A DNA stretch of 63,130 nucleotides, from positions 1 through 63,130 of the forward strand of contig JAIVHO010000041.1 of the NCBI GenBank assembly GCA_020201035.1. Direction: 5' to 3'. The stretch is from Bacteroidales bacterium (GTDB taxonomy: Bacteria > Bacteroidota > Bacteroidia > Bacteroidales > VadinHA17). The translations under genes and the position numbers were made by a program. Positions 26,873 through 37,209 of this stretch are shown one piece after another; the stretch's first letter is position 1, and each line of letters begins with the position of its first letter. Below the pieces are notes generated by a model. It did not search any database. It had not been told where the DNA came from and was given only the letters and a program-made list of their open reading frames with translations.

Positions 26873-28063
26873 TAAAAATCTGTTATAGGGATACCGCTGC
26901 TCATGGAGGGTCTTTACCTCACGGTAAAGAAGTTCACGCAGCTCATCAATATTACTCTTCTCACGGGCAGAGATAAAGATTACCGGTGAATCACCAGTTG
27001 TGGCCATCCAGCTATGCTTCAGCTCTTCCAGCGAATAATTTTCCCTCATTACGGGAGAAAGATCATCTTCATCCTTCCGTGTATAGGTGAATGCATCTAT
27101 CTTGTTAAAGATCATCAGTACTCTCTTATCGCCGGCGCCTATCTCCCTGAGGGTCTCATTGACTATTGATATCTGCTCCTCAAATCCTGAATGGCTGATA
27201 TCAATCACGTGACAGAGAATATCAGCCTCCCTTACCTCATCCAGAGTCGATTTAAACGACTCAACAAGTGTATGCGGCAATTTCCTTATAAATCCGACAG
27301 TATCAGAGAGAAGAAAAGGAAGATTATCAATTACAACCTTTCTTACGGTGGTATCAAGGGTAGCAAAGAGCCTGTTCTCAGCAAAAAGATCCGATTTACT
27401 GATCAGATTCATAAGGGTTGATTTTCCCACATTCGTATAACCTACCAGAGCAACCTGGATCATCTGATCCCTGTTCTTTCTCTGGGTAACCATCTGACGG
27501 TCTATCTTCTCAAGCTGCGTTTTCAGTCTGGCAATCTTATCCCTGATAATCCGCCTGTCAGTTTCTATCTCGGTTTCACCGGGTCCACGCAAACCTATTC
27601 CACCGCGTTGTCTTTCAAGATGGGTCCACATACGCGTTAAGCGGGGAAGCAGGTACTGGTATTGTGCAAGCTCTACCTGAACCCTTGCATGTGCTGTCTG
27701 AGCCCTGCCTGCAAATATATCCAGTATAAGATTGGTCCGGTCAAGTACCCTGCATCCGAGAATCTTCTCAATATTGCGAAGCTGCCCGGGTGAAAGCTCA
27801 TCGTCAAATATTGCCAGGTCAACCTCATTTTCATGAATGTATTGAGCCACCTGATCAATCTTTCCGCTTCCGATAAATGTACGCGGGTCAGGCTTTGAAA
27901 GCTTCTGAACAAACCTTGAGAGTGCTATAGCTCCTGCTGTCTCTGCCAGAAATGCAAGCTCATCAAGGTAATCCTTCACCTCCTGCTCATTCTGGCCGGG
28001 GCCAATTATTCCGACCAGTACTGCGGTTTCGGCCTGGCGGGCCGTATCTATCATTTTTCCCAT
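26867..28063 (-). CDS. hflX: GTPase HflX
   Basis: 398 residues. The N-terminal HflX domain (ALSRFVQKLSKPDPRTFIGSGK) is followed by a coiled region and the arginine/glycine-rich GGIGLRGPGETEIETDRR stretch, then the G domain with P-loop GYTNVGKST, DTVGFIRKLPH, and NKID. HflX binds the 50S subunit and can rescue or split stalled ribosomes. Length is typical. The C-terminus overlaps the degraded copy of the asd-side repeat by a few bases. Confidence 0.95.
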   Translation of the reverse strand: MGKMIDTARQAETAVLVGIIGPGQNEQEVKDYLDELAFLAETAGAIALSRFVQKLSKPDPRTFIGSGKIDQVAQYIHENEVDLAIFDDELSPGQLRNIEKILGCRVLDRTNLILDIFAGRAQTAHARVQVELAQYQYLLPRLTRMWTHLERQRGGIGLRGPGETEIETDRRIIRDKIARLKTQLEKIDRQMVTQRKNRDQMIQVALVGYTNVGKSTLMNLISKSDLFAENRLFATLDTTVRKVVIDNLPFLLSDTVGFIRKLPHTLVESFKSTLDEVREADILCHVIDISHSGFEEQISIVNETLREIGAGDKRVLMIFNKIDAFTYTRKDEDDLSPVMRENYSLEELKHSWMATTGDSPVIFISAREKSNIDELRELLYREVKTLHEQRYPYNRFLY

Positions 28064-28086
28064 TAACAGAATATTCTTTTATGCGG

Positions 28087-28094
28087 CAAAGGTA
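28087..28094 (-). promoter_or_regulatory. Candidate -7 box for hflX
   Basis: TACCTTTG on the minus strand, 24 bp upstream of the hflX ATG; matches TAnnTTTG. The upstream -33 element is not clear. Confidence 0.35.
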
Positions 28095-28124
28095 TTAAAT
28101 TAGGGAATCAAAGTATATTATTAC

Positions 28125-28158
28125 AAAAAGGAATCCCCGCCTGACGGCAGGGATCCTT
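28125..28158 (-). terminator. Intrinsic terminator after the 390-aa lipoprotein gene
   Basis: On the minus strand AAGGATCCCTGCC pairs with GGCGGGGATTCCTT (one bulge), loop GTCA, followed by a short T-run. Confidence 0.75.
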
Positions 28159-28204
28159 AATATCTCTTTCGGGCATTTTTCTCTACACCCAATGCCTTTC
28201 CCCA

Positions 28205-29377
28205 CTATTGAATAAACCTCCTGTTTTGTTCCATCGCAGTCCGAATGCCTGCTTTAAGCGCTTCAGTACACCTTATCACCATCTCCAGATCAGAAGGAAA
28301 AGGAGCAGGCTGACTGTTCGTAGTAGCTTTCTGCGCAGGAGTGAGAGCTTCAATATCTCCAATCGCCCGTGCAGATATATGCTCAAAATAAGAGTGTGCT
28401 GTTAAAGGATCCTTTTTAAATACCTGGGCCGGATTAACAGCCATTATCTCAACATCACCATCAATCCTGCACTCCTTTGTCTGTACCGATTCAATAAGGG
28501 CACACTGTACCGCCCGGTACTTGGCCACTTTAATATCATTTCCAAGAGTATCTTTCATCACATTCCCCTTGGAATCGAGAACATACTGAGTTCCATCCTC
28601 AATTTCACTTTTTATCAGGGTGTCGCGCTGAAAGGTATTATCGGGAGAAACTCCGATCTGCCTGATATTTACACTTACCACATAATCAAAATTAATATCC
28701 TCATCAACCACTACTGAATGATACTCTACCCATTCACTGTTCAGCCGCGGCAGATTCAGTGCAAGAAGGTCAGCCTCAAACTCAGGCGGAAAATTGATAT
28801 GTGAATTATTGGCTATCCGGACAAGGACCCGACTTATACCCATCATTCGGGTCTCATAAATAAGATTATCAATATTTTCATAGTCCCCGACATACTCTTT
28901 TGCCCGTACAAATTCATAATATGCCTGGCGATATCCCTCCCGCGTTCTTGAGTCGAGTAGTGTCTGACCATGAGCGTAGTAGTAATCAGCAGCCCGTTTC
29001 TTGGCAGTAATCATCTCCTCCATATAGTCGACATAGGGGAAATCAACTGTTTTACTTCCGCTCTGAAGTGGCAGAACTGTCCGGACAAGAGTCTGCCGAT
29101 CATTCAATTTCTTATACACAAGGAATATCTCATCCCAGTTATCGGGCTTATTCTCCATTTTAAGAAAACGGATTCTCTCATTATCCTGTTCAAGAGCTAT
29201 CCTGTAAGAGCTGTCAAGGACATCGATAGTTTTAACATCATCCCGATCCTTTCGCAGTTTATCAACAGCCTTAATTATTGCTGCCTCATAATTGCCTGAT
29301 TCCATCTGCTTCTTAGGAGAACCACAGCCAGCAAAAATCAGGGTAGCTGAAATAACAAGGAGTAAAATCTTTTTCAT
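28205..29377 (-). CDS. Putative lipoprotein, 390 aa, unknown function
   Basis: Starts MKKILLLVISATLIFAGC, a clear lipoprotein signal with Cys18 as the anchor. The next 30 residues (KQMESGNYEAAIIKAVDKLR) look like one TPR helix pair, and the helical pattern continues to about residue 190; the second half is more beta-like. Rich in charged residues, no catalytic motif. I recognise it as a Bacteroidetes-type conserved lipoprotein, but do not know its function. It stands alone between hflX and tonB, followed by its own terminator. Confidence 0.78.
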   Translation of the reverse strand: MKKILLLVISATLIFAGCGSPKKQMESGNYEAAIIKAVDKLRKDRDDVKTIDVLDSSYRIALEQDNERIRFLKMENKPDNWDEIFLVYKKLNDRQTLVRTVLPLQSGSKTVDFPYVDYMEEMITAKKRAADYYYAHGQTLLDSRTREGYRQAYYEFVRAKEYVGDYENIDNLIYETRMMGISRVLVRIANNSHINFPPEFEADLLALNLPRLNSEWVEYHSVVVDEDINFDYVVSVNIRQIGVSPDNTFQRDTLIKSEIEDGTQYVLDSKGNVMKDTLGNDIKVAKYRAVQCALIESVQTKECRIDGDVEIMAVNPAQVFKKDPLTAHSYFEHISARAIGDIEALTPAQKATTNSQPAPFPSDLEMVIRCTEALKAGIRTAMEQNRRFIQ

Positions 29378-29511
29378 AATACCGGTTATTTATTTATCAC
29401 AACAATTTAAATTTTTCAGAATGCCACCCTCCCCTTCTGATCAGGGAAATTATGATCATTCCCGGAAGCGAAAATAAACAAATATATTACAGGCTGGATG
29501 AAACAGATGAC

Positions 29512-29541
29512 AAAAAAAACCGTCATGTAAAAACATGACGG
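29512..29541 (-). terminator. Intrinsic terminator after tonB
   Basis: Perfect 9-bp stem CCGTCATGT / ACATGACGG with a TTTT loop, followed on the minus strand by eight Ts. Confidence 0.95.
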
Positions 29542-29563
29542 CTCAAATATCTCTGGATATCAG

Positions 29564-30253
29564 TTACTGCAACTGGAAATTAACTGTAATTGAGAACCTT
29601 ACACGTACTGGTGCTCCTCGCTGCTTACCAGGGGCCCATTTGGGCGAACTCTGTACCACTTTAATTGCTTCATTATCAAGCGCCGGATCCACTCCCCTCA
29701 TAATACTTACATTACTGACAGATCCGTCGGGCTCAACAACAAACATAAGATATACTTTCCCCTGAATGCCGTTCTCAGCAGCAATCTGCGGATATTTAAC
29801 CCTCTGCTGTACCCATTCGCGGAATTTGTTAACATCACCTCCCCTGAAGGTTGGCATATCTTCAACAACGATAAAGATTTCCTCCTCCTCGGCCTCTTCT
29901 TCCTCGGAAATCGTAAAATCATACATCTGAACCTCGTCGTCAAAGCTGGTTTCATCATCGGCAAAGATGATCTCATTCTCAATGGTTACATCATCCTCAA
30001 CAATTTCAAAAAGTTCAGTAACCTTTGGGACTTCTGGTGGAATCTCAGGCTGCTGTTCAGGCATTTCAGTTATCGGTATCAGCTCCTCTTCAAGAGCTTC
30101 TTCGCCGAGATCAGCAAATTCATTGGGTCCTTTTTGACCGGATGTCCATTCGAATGCAATAAGGCACAGTGCAAGAACTATCACGAGTCCAAGCTGAAAA
30201 AAGATGCCTTTTCGCTTTTCGAGATCTACATTTTCGTTTTTCTTAATTTCCAT
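29564..30253 (-). CDS. TonB-family energy transducer
   Basis: 229 residues. One inner-membrane anchor (about 18-35), then a long acidic, Pro/Glu-rich periplasmic linker (about 40-135), and a C-terminal TonB domain (about 140-229: FREWVQQRVKYP, then EPDGSVSNVSIMRGVDP, and KWAPGKQRG). Couples the proton-motive force to TonB-dependent receptors in the outer membrane. No exbB, exbD or receptor is adjacent, so it must work with partners encoded elsewhere. Monocistronic with a strong terminator. Confidence 0.92.
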   Translation of the reverse strand: MEIKKNENVDLEKRKGIFFQLGLVIVLALCLIAFEWTSGQKGPNEFADLGEEALEEELIPITEMPEQQPEIPPEVPKVTELFEIVEDDVTIENEIIFADDETSFDDEVQMYDFTISEEEEAEEEEIFIVVEDMPTFRGGDVNKFREWVQQRVKYPQIAAENGIQGKVYLMFVVEPDGSVSNVSIMRGVDPALDNEAIKVVQSSPKWAPGKQRGAPVRVRFSITVNFQLQ

Positions 30254-30407
30254 GATTCAAGATTTTTCGGCTCTAAAAATAAGGATAAATTGAGATAAAG
30301 TCAAGTTTCAGTGAAAATTGATCCCTATTTTAAAACATTTTTCAAATTGGCTCCTCGGAACAGCTCTATAACTATCCCGGAAAAAATCTCTGTAAAGCAA
30401 AACAATT

Positions 30408-30437
30408 TTTGCAGATTACAAAAATTAACTATTTTTG
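30408..30437 (+). promoter_or_regulatory. Promoter of tRNA-Ala
   Basis: TTTG at 30408-30411, an 18-bp spacer and TATTTTTG at 30430-30437; the tRNA begins 10 bp after the -7 box. This is the cleanest Bacteroidetes-type promoter in the window. Confidence 0.7.
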
Positions 30438-30446
30438 CACAGCCCC

Positions 30447-30521
<75 letters not shown>

Positions 30522-30540
30522 AAGCCGGAAAAAACATTGA

Positions 30541-30560
30541 CCCCCGCAAGGGGGTTTTTG
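30541..30560 (+). terminator. Intrinsic terminator after tRNA-Ala
   Basis: CCCCC-GCAA-GGGGG stem-loop followed by TTTTT. Confidence 0.85.
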
Positions 30561-30838
30561 CTTTTTCATTATTCAGTATTCAAAAGAACTTCACTCGATA
30601 ATACCAACATAATTACATCAAAAATTATGCCTTAATCCTTTCCCCTTTATAATCCAGACTAAAATAAGATAACATCACCGCTCTTCACCCTCCAAATCAT
30701 TTTGCTATATTTGGGTGCTGGCACTCCACAGGAGAATCCGGCCATTAAAAGATTATTTCCGTAAACAGATCAGATAAGTAACAGCCATGACAAATAAGCC
30801 TTACATCACCCTTTTCCAAATCTTGTAATTTACTTATA
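30561..30838. other. Spacer before the S9 peptidase gene
   Basis: 278 bp with no ORF or repeat. TATATTTG at 30706-30713 is a candidate -7 box for the peptidase gene, though it lies about 125 bp upstream of the ATG and lacks a clear -33 partner. Confidence 0.4.
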
Positions 30839-33544
30839 ATGAAACAAATTATTATCCTGACACTGATTGCCCTGCTTTTGCCTCAGACGGCATCCTATGG
30901 ACAGAAAAAGGAGCTTACAAAAGATGACTATGCCTCATGGCAGATACTGAGATCATTTTCACTCAGTGAGCAGGGAGACTGGCTGGGATGGCAGGTATCG
31001 CTAATTGATGGTGATGACACACTTTATGTTCAGAGGCTCACCGATGAACTGGAATATAGATATCCCCTTATAGGAAGGTGGTCATTCTCGGATGATTCAA
31101 AATGGATGGCCGGCATTAAAAACCTCAGCAAAAATGAACGGGAGAAGGCAACTGAACAGAAAAAAGAGGTAAAGAACGACCTTATGCTGGTAAACCTGGA
31201 GTCAGGTGATAAAAGAGAATTCAGCGAAGTGCGTAATTTCTCATTTACAAAAGGATCGGGCCACCTCATTCTGGAGGGTTATACCGATAAAGAGAAAAAA
31301 ACATACGATATTACACTGTTAAGCCTATCGCAGGGCACTTTGAAGAACATAGGAAATGTACTTCAGTATTCTCTCAACAAACAGGGAGATTTACTCGCAT
31401 ATATAATAAGTGCTCCTGGCAACAGGGGAAACGGCGTTGAGCTATTCAGCCTTGACAATTACAACATTACTATCCTTGACAGCGATACAACAGGTTATGC
31501 AAGGCTCTCATGGGAAAAAGAGGGTAAAGCTCTTTCTTTCCTTAAAGAGATAAGCGATACAGGGTATATTGAAACCAACCATATACTTTATGCTGTTACT
31601 GGAATCGGTAGTAACCTCATGATAAACAGCCTTCATCCAGTAAAACAGGACGTTCTCCCGGAAGATATGAGGATCAGGGAGACATACACTCCACGCTATT
31701 CCAAAGATTTGTCAATTCTATATTTTGGCGGTTATGACTGGACTCTGAAACCTGAAACAAAAAAGAACGGAAAAACCAAATTGCCGGGGGTAGATATATG
31801 GCACTGGAAAGATGACCCTATCCAGCCCAGACAGGAAGTTGAATACAATCAGGGCGCCAAAGAGTTTACCTACCTGTTCGCCTGGAACATGAACAGCGGA
31901 AAGGTGAACCGCATCACTGACTCAAAATTCAGGGAGGGCAACATCACATCGGATGGAAAACATGTGGTTATCCGGACCGATGAGCCCTACAAGCCGGCAT
32001 TCAGAATGCCCCGCTACGACCATTATATTGTTAACTCCGCCACAGGCGAAAGCAAAGAGATAATAAAGAACTTTACATCTCTGTCGGGCTCCTCACCCGA
32101 CGGGAAGTACATTCTATACTTTAAGGATAAAAACTGGTTTATATACGATATTGCAGCCTCACAGCATCGGAACCTGACGGCTGATATTCCTGCCGAACTG
32201 TGGAATGTACGTGATGACAGCCCAAAAGATATAAAGCCCCCGTTCGGAACAGGAGGGTGGTATAGCGATGACACCCACCTGCTGGTATACGATGAATATG
32301 ATATATGGAAAGTGCCATCAGCAGGAGGATCAGTGGTTAAGCTAACAGAGGGAAGGGAAAAGGAGGTAATTTACAGGAGTGTACGTCTCAGCCGGGAAGA
32401 TAACTTTTTTAAACCGGATGAGGATCTTTATATCTCAATGAGAGGAGACAAAACCAAGAAGAGCGGATACGCCAGGCTGTCACCTAAAGGTAAATACGAG
32501 GAACTACTGTTTGAAGATATGGCAATATCATCACTTTCAAAGGCTGAAAAGAGCGATGTCTTTGCCTTCAGGAAAGAGGCCTTTGATAACTCCCCCGATC
32601 TATTTGTGACAGACAACAGGTTCAGGAACCCTGAACAGGTAAGTGCTACAAATCCTCAACAGAGTGATTTTTATTGGGGGAAAAGCGAACTTGTTGATTT
32701 CACAAGCCGCAAAGGGGATAAGCTGCAGGGAGCCCTGTATTACCCGGCAAACTATGATCCTGAAAAGAAATACCCGATGATTGTCTATATATACGAGATA
32801 AGGTCAGCCGGACTGCACAGTTATACAGCTCCTTCGCTGACAAGCGGATATAATACCACTAATTACAATGCCAGGGGATACTTTGTTTACCAGCCTGATA
32901 TTGTCTATGAAACAAATCAACCGGGAGAATCAGCAGCAGACTGTGTCATTCCGGCCGTAGAAGAGATTATTAAAAGAGGTATTGTGGATGAGAAGGCGAT
33001 TGGTCTTGTTGGTCACAGCTGGGGCGCATACCAGACAAGCTTCATTATCACAAAAACCGATCTCTTCTCCGCTGCGGTTGCAGGCGCTCCACTGATAAAC
33101 ATGATAAGCATGTACAATGAGATCTACTGGAACTCAGGATCTCCAAACCAGAACATCTTTGAGACATCACAGGGAAGACTGAGGGAACCATGGTGGAATC
33201 TTATGGATGAATATATTGCCAACTCTCCTATGTTTAACGCAGACAAGATAGTAACGCCCCTGATGATTGCATTCGGGACTAAAGACGGAGCGGTTGACTG
33301 GCACCAGGGCATTGAGATGTTCACCACTATGAGACGAATGGAGAAACCGTTTATCATGCTTGTATATGAAGGAGAGAACCATAGCCTGCGTATTGAGGAA
33401 AATATGAAGGATTATGCCCACAGGGTACACCATTTCTTTGACCACCACCTGAAGGGCAAAGAGGCGGAAGAGTGGATCAGTACCGGCCGTACATTTATTG
33501 AAAAGAAAAAGGAAGAGGAGATAACCAAACAACATGAAAAATAG
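30839..33544 (+). CDS. Exported S9-family prolyl oligopeptidase-like serine peptidase
   Basis: 901 residues with a signal peptide (about 1-22, ending ASYGQ). An N-terminal beta-propeller-like region (about 30-620) precedes the alpha/beta-hydrolase domain. The catalytic triad is readable: Ser727 in GHSWGAYQ, Asp816 in GTKDGAVD and His848 in EGENHSLR. The family cleaves peptides in the periplasm. Longer than classical DPP IV; it resembles the unclassified S9 enzymes common in Bacteroidetes. It is followed 40 bp later by the flippase-like gene. A second S9 enzyme (DPP IV type) lies at 59440-61650. Confidence 0.9.
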   Translation: MKQIIILTLIALLLPQTASYGQKKELTKDDYASWQILRSFSLSEQGDWLGWQVSLIDGDDTLYVQRLTDELEYRYPLIGRWSFSDDSKWMAGIKNLSKNEREKATEQKKEVKNDLMLVNLESGDKREFSEVRNFSFTKGSGHLILEGYTDKEKKTYDITLLSLSQGTLKNIGNVLQYSLNKQGDLLAYIISAPGNRGNGVELFSLDNYNITILDSDTTGYARLSWEKEGKALSFLKEISDTGYIETNHILYAVTGIGSNLMINSLHPVKQDVLPEDMRIRETYTPRYSKDLSILYFGGYDWTLKPETKKNGKTKLPGVDIWHWKDDPIQPRQEVEYNQGAKEFTYLFAWNMNSGKVNRITDSKFREGNITSDGKHVVIRTDEPYKPAFRMPRYDHYIVNSATGESKEIIKNFTSLSGSSPDGKYILYFKDKNWFIYDIAASQHRNLTADIPAELWNVRDDSPKDIKPPFGTGGWYSDDTHLLVYDEYDIWKVPSAGGSVVKLTEGREKEVIYRSVRLSREDNFFKPDEDLYISMRGDKTKKSGYARLSPKGKYEELLFEDMAISSLSKAEKSDVFAFRKEAFDNSPDLFVTDNRFRNPEQVSATNPQQSDFYWGKSELVDFTSRKGDKLQGALYYPANYDPEKKYPMIVYIYEIRSAGLHSYTAPSLTSGYNTTNYNARGYFVYQPDIVYETNQPGESAADCVIPAVEEIIKRGIVDEKAIGLVGHSWGAYQTSFIITKTDLFSAAVAGAPLINMISMYNEIYWNSGSPNQNIFETSQGRLREPWWNLMDEYIANSPMFNADKIVTPLMIAFGTKDGAVDWHQGIEMFTTMRRMEKPFIMLVYEGENHSLRIEENMKDYAHRVHHFFDHHLKGKEAEEWISTGRTFIEKKKEEEITKQHEK

Positions 33545-33584
33545 GGAGAAAATCCCATAGAATACAACTGAATAACCCTTTCGT

Positions 33585-34676
33585 ATGGCTATGAGAAATA
33601 AAGATGTAGCAAAAAGGATCAGGCCGAGGAACATAATACTGCCTGTTCTTATCGGTACTATCCTTGTGCTATGGTTTATTCTCAGAAAATTTGAAAACGA
33701 GACGCTCTCCGTCCTGACTTTTAACTGGAGAACCGTTTTCTATCTGGGAATAGCCGTTTGCTGCATGCTGGGCCGTGATCTGGGATATATCATCCGCATC
33801 AGGATACTTACCGACAATGATCTTACATGGAGGCAGGCATTCAGGGTGATCATGCTGTGGGAGTTTACCTCCGCCATCTCCCCTTCAACCGTGGGGGGAA
33901 CAGCCGTTGCCGTTGTTTTTACTCACAAGGAGGGAATAACAGTAGGCAGAAGTGCGGCCGTTGTTCTGACAACCTCATTTCTGGATGAGCTGTACTTCGT
34001 TGTAATGTTCCCTCTGCTGCTGATTATGCTTAAGGGAGACAACCTCTTTATGAATGACTCCATTATGACCGGCAGGCCATGGTTTATAAACGAACTCTTC
34101 CTGTTCGCTATCATTGGTTATTCAATAAAGTTGGTCTGGGTTCTGGTGGTAGGTTACGGTATATTTATCAATCCGGCCGGACTAAAATCTCTGGTGGTCA
34201 GGATTTTCAGGCTTAAATTCCTAAGAAAATGGAAGGAACAATCCATAAGTGCCGGGGATGATATAATAGCAAGTTCACACCATTTCAGAACTAAAGGAAA
34301 AAAGTTCTGGCTAAAAGCAGGTTTTACAACCTTTCTGGCATGGAGCTCCCGCTACTGGGTTGCCAATGCCATCCTGGTGGCATTTTTCAATGTTCATGAC
34401 CACTTTATGATTTTTGCCAGGCAACTGGTAATGTGGATAATGATGCTTATAAGCCCTACCCCGGGAGGGAGTGGTATTGCGGAACTGATTTTCACAAGAT
34501 ACCTGTCTGATTTTATCCCGGTAGAACCATTCCTTATTGACAGCACAGCAATGGCCATTGCCCTGATGTGGAGAGCGGTAAGTTATTATCCCTATCTGAT
34601 CCTCGGGGCAATTATCGCTCCCGGATGGATTAGTCGCAACTTTATATCAGCCAGGAGCGTAAAACAAGATAATTAG
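33585..34676 (+). CDS. Flippase-like integral membrane protein (UPF0104 / LPG-synthase TM region family)
   Basis: 363 residues with about eight membrane helices. The family signature near the C-terminus (MLISPTPGGSGIAE) is present, as is SAISPSTVGGTAVA in the second quarter. The family includes the flippase part of lysyl-phosphatidylglycerol synthase and archaeal/bacterial proteins thought to move lipids. It has no MprF-type synthase domain. The likely role is lipid or lipid-linked transfer across the inner membrane; the substrate is unknown. The ATG at 33585 gives a basic leader before the first helix; the ATG two codons later is equally plausible. Confidence 0.87.
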   Translation: MAMRNKDVAKRIRPRNIILPVLIGTILVLWFILRKFENETLSVLTFNWRTVFYLGIAVCCMLGRDLGYIIRIRILTDNDLTWRQAFRVIMLWEFTSAISPSTVGGTAVAVVFTHKEGITVGRSAAVVLTTSFLDELYFVVMFPLLLIMLKGDNLFMNDSIMTGRPWFINELFLFAIIGYSIKLVWVLVVGYGIFINPAGLKSLVVRIFRLKFLRKWKEQSISAGDDIIASSHHFRTKGKKFWLKAGFTTFLAWSSRYWVANAILVAFFNVHDHFMIFARQLVMWIMMLISPTPGGSGIAELIFTRYLSDFIPVEPFLIDSTAMAIALMWRAVSYYPYLILGAIIAPGWISRNFISARSVKQDN

Positions 34677-34746
34677 CCCGCCCGTAAACAAAATAATATC
34701 TATTTTGGGAAATGATTAACAAGCCCGGTAAGAGGAATACCCAAAT

Positions 34747-37209
34747 ATGAGTGAAGAGATTCTGAAAGCGCTTATGCAGTTATTTGCCCTGATTGTAAAA
34801 CAGGACGGAGGAATGCTCGGAAGCGAACGGGAATATGTTATCAGTTTTTTAGAAAAACAGATCAGCCATGAGTCTGTTAAAGAATATATTACAATGTTTG
34901 ACTCATGGTCAGGACCGGTCACTGACGCTGACAAATTCAAGGCAGATGTTTCTCCCTCAGTTAAAGATAGTGTAAGAATTCTCGGGATATGCAAAACGAT
35001 AAACCGCACACTTACCCAGTCCCAGAAGGTGGTGGTTTTAATGAGGCTCTTTGAGTTGGTTAATTCTGAAGACAGATATACAACCCAAAGAATGAATATT
35101 ATCCATACCGTGGCAAATGTTTTCAGGATTCACCGCAATGAATTCACTTCTATTGAAAGTTTTGTCAGTAAGAAAGGTTCCGAAGATTGCCAGGATGACA
35201 ACATTCTGATAATAAAAAACATGAATATCTGCCAGGAGTGCCATGATGAGGTTGCGCCTGAGAGTGTCTCCAGTCTGATTTTTGTACTGAGAGTTTCATC
35301 TGTAGACCTCTATTTTATCAAACACTTTTCACACCATCAGCTATCCCTTAATGGACTGCCTCTTCTAAAAGGGAAAGTATATACAATGGCCACCGGCAGC
35401 TCACTCAGGTACCAGTATGGTAAACCAATCTACTATTCCGATATTACAGCACATTACCTTTCAGGTCAGGATTTCAGAAAGATTTCCCTCAGGGCTGAAA
35501 ATGTAGTTTACAGGTTCAGGGAGGGAACCATTGCTATCAATTCAATCTCATTATCGGAGTCAGAAGGGACCCTGACTGCAATATTAGGATCCAGTGGAAC
35601 CGGTAAAACGACTCTTATGAGTATCCTTAATGGTATACAAAAACCAAACTCAGGAAAGGTTACCATAAACGGTATAGATGTTCACGGCACCGAAAGTCTT
35701 GAAGGAGTTATAGGATATGTTCCCCAGGATGACATGCTAATTGAGGATCTTACAGTATTTGAAAATCTCTATTATGCAGCCTCCCTCTGCTTCAGGGAAA
35801 AATCAGCAAAAGAGATATCTATCCTTGCGGATACAGCCTTGCGGAGTCTCGGCCTGAGCGATAAACGTGATCTGAAAGTTGGCTCTCCTCTTAATAAAGT
35901 AATCAGTGGTGGCCAGCGCAAAAGGCTTAATATTGCACTTGAACTTATTAGAGAACCCTCCGTTCTCTTCATCGATGAACCAACTTCAGGCCTCTCATCA
36001 CGCGATTCGGATAATGTTATTGACCTGCTCAGGGAACTAACATTCAAGGGAAAGTTGATTATTACTGTAATACATCAACCCTCATCAGAACTCTTCAAGA
36101 TGTTTGACAGGGTCATTATACTTGACCATGGAGGGGAAATGGTGTATTATGGTAATCCTATAGAGAGCCTCATCTATTTCAAAACACTTGACAGCCAGAT
36201 AGACAGTAATATAGGTGAATGCCCGGCATGCGGTAATATTAATCCTGAAATTATCTTTAACATACTTGAATCTGAGGTAGTTGATGAATTTGGAAAATAT
36301 ACCGGAATAAGAAAAACTTCTCCTTCAGAGTGGGCACGTCATTTCAGCAGGTTAAAGCCTGAACCTGAACTATTGTCACCAATGGATCCTCCTCCTTCGA
36401 ATCTGAACAGACCAGGCAGATTCAGGCAACTAATAATATATGCTTCCCGTGACCTTCGAAGCAAAATATCAAACAGGCAATATGTTTTCCTGACTCTTTT
36501 GGAGGCACCGGTTCTTGGATTCATTCTTTCGTACCTTATAAGGTACATCGCAGATCCGACCTCAGACAATTATGTTTTCAAGGAGAATGAAAACATTCCG
36601 ATATATATTTTTATGAGCCTTATAGTAGCGCTCTTTTTGGGTCTCATTACAAGCGCAGAAGAGATATTCAGGGACAGAAAGATTTTACGCAGGGAACGGT
36701 TCCTTAATCTGAGCCGCAACAGCTATCTGCTTGCAAAAATAGGTATACTCTTTTTTATATCTGCAATTCAGGCACTGCTGTTTGTTGCCGTTGCCAATCC
36801 AATACTTGGAATAAAGGGGTTAACATTACATTACTGGTTTGCCCTGTTTACAACCTCCGCTGTTGCCAATCTTCTTGGATTGAATATATCCAACTCCTTT
36901 AATTCAGCCATTACAATATATATTGTGGTACCAATGCTTATGATACCGATGATGGTTCTCAGTGGTGCAATGTTCCCTTTTGACAAGCTTAACAGAACAA
37001 TTGGAAGCGTTGGACAGGTACCTGTAATTGCTGAATTAATACCTACAAAATGGACATACGAAGCCCTGATGGTGACTCAGGCCAGGGATAACAAATATGA
37101 CCGGCTGGTATATGAGCTTAAAAGGGAAATGAGTGTCGCAGAATACAATACCATTCACAGGTTGCCGGCCCTTAGCAGAGCTCTGGACAAGAGCAGAGAT
37201 AAACCATGA
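34747..37209 (+). CDS. ABC transporter, ABCG-like ATPase-permease, 3' end frameshifted
   Basis: 820 residues as read. The N-terminus (about 1-140) resembles a TerB-like helical domain. Residues 155-245 look like a small beta-rich FHA-like domain preceded by a CQECH cysteine pair. The ATPase domain (about 250-470) has Walker A GSSGTGKT (281-288), signature ISGGQ (387-391) and Walker B ending LFIDEP (about 407-412). A CPACG cysteine pair follows, then an ABC-2 permease part (about 570-760) with six helices. The order ATPase-then-permease is ABCG/White type. The frame ends abruptly at TGA 37207-37209, and the following 37133-37552 frame clearly continues the protein including a final helix. Transport substrate unknown. 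Starts 70 bp after the flippase-like gene. Confidence 0.85.
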   Translation: MSEEILKALMQLFALIVKQDGGMLGSEREYVISFLEKQISHESVKEYITMFDSWSGPVTDADKFKADVSPSVKDSVRILGICKTINRTLTQSQKVVVLMRLFELVNSEDRYTTQRMNIIHTVANVFRIHRNEFTSIESFVSKKGSEDCQDDNILIIKNMNICQECHDEVAPESVSSLIFVLRVSSVDLYFIKHFSHHQLSLNGLPLLKGKVYTMATGSSLRYQYGKPIYYSDITAHYLSGQDFRKISLRAENVVYRFREGTIAINSISLSESEGTLTAILGSSGTGKTTLMSILNGIQKPNSGKVTINGIDVHGTESLEGVIGYVPQDDMLIEDLTVFENLYYAASLCFREKSAKEISILADTALRSLGLSDKRDLKVGSPLNKVISGGQRKRLNIALELIREPSVLFIDEPTSGLSSRDSDNVIDLLRELTFKGKLIITVIHQPSSELFKMFDRVIILDHGGEMVYYGNPIESLIYFKTLDSQIDSNIGECPACGNINPEIIFNILESEVVDEFGKYTGIRKTSPSEWARHFSRLKPEPELLSPMDPPPSNLNRPGRFRQLIIYASRDLRSKISNRQYVFLTLLEAPVLGFILSYLIRYIADPTSDNYVFKENENIPIYIFMSLIVALFLGLITSAEEIFRDRKILRRERFLNLSRNSYLLAKIGILFFISAIQALLFVAVANPILGIKGLTLHYWFALFTTSAVANLLGLNISNSFNSAITIYIVVPMLMIPMMVLSGAMFPFDKLNRTIGSVGQVPVIAELIPTKWTYEALMVTQARDNKYDRLVYELKREMSVAEYNTIHRLPALSRALDKSRDKP

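Noticed and set aside
35230..35246. CQECH in the ABC transporter as a haem c site
   Set aside because: The protein has no signal peptide and this region is cytoplasmic, where c-haem is not attached; a zinc pair is more plausible.
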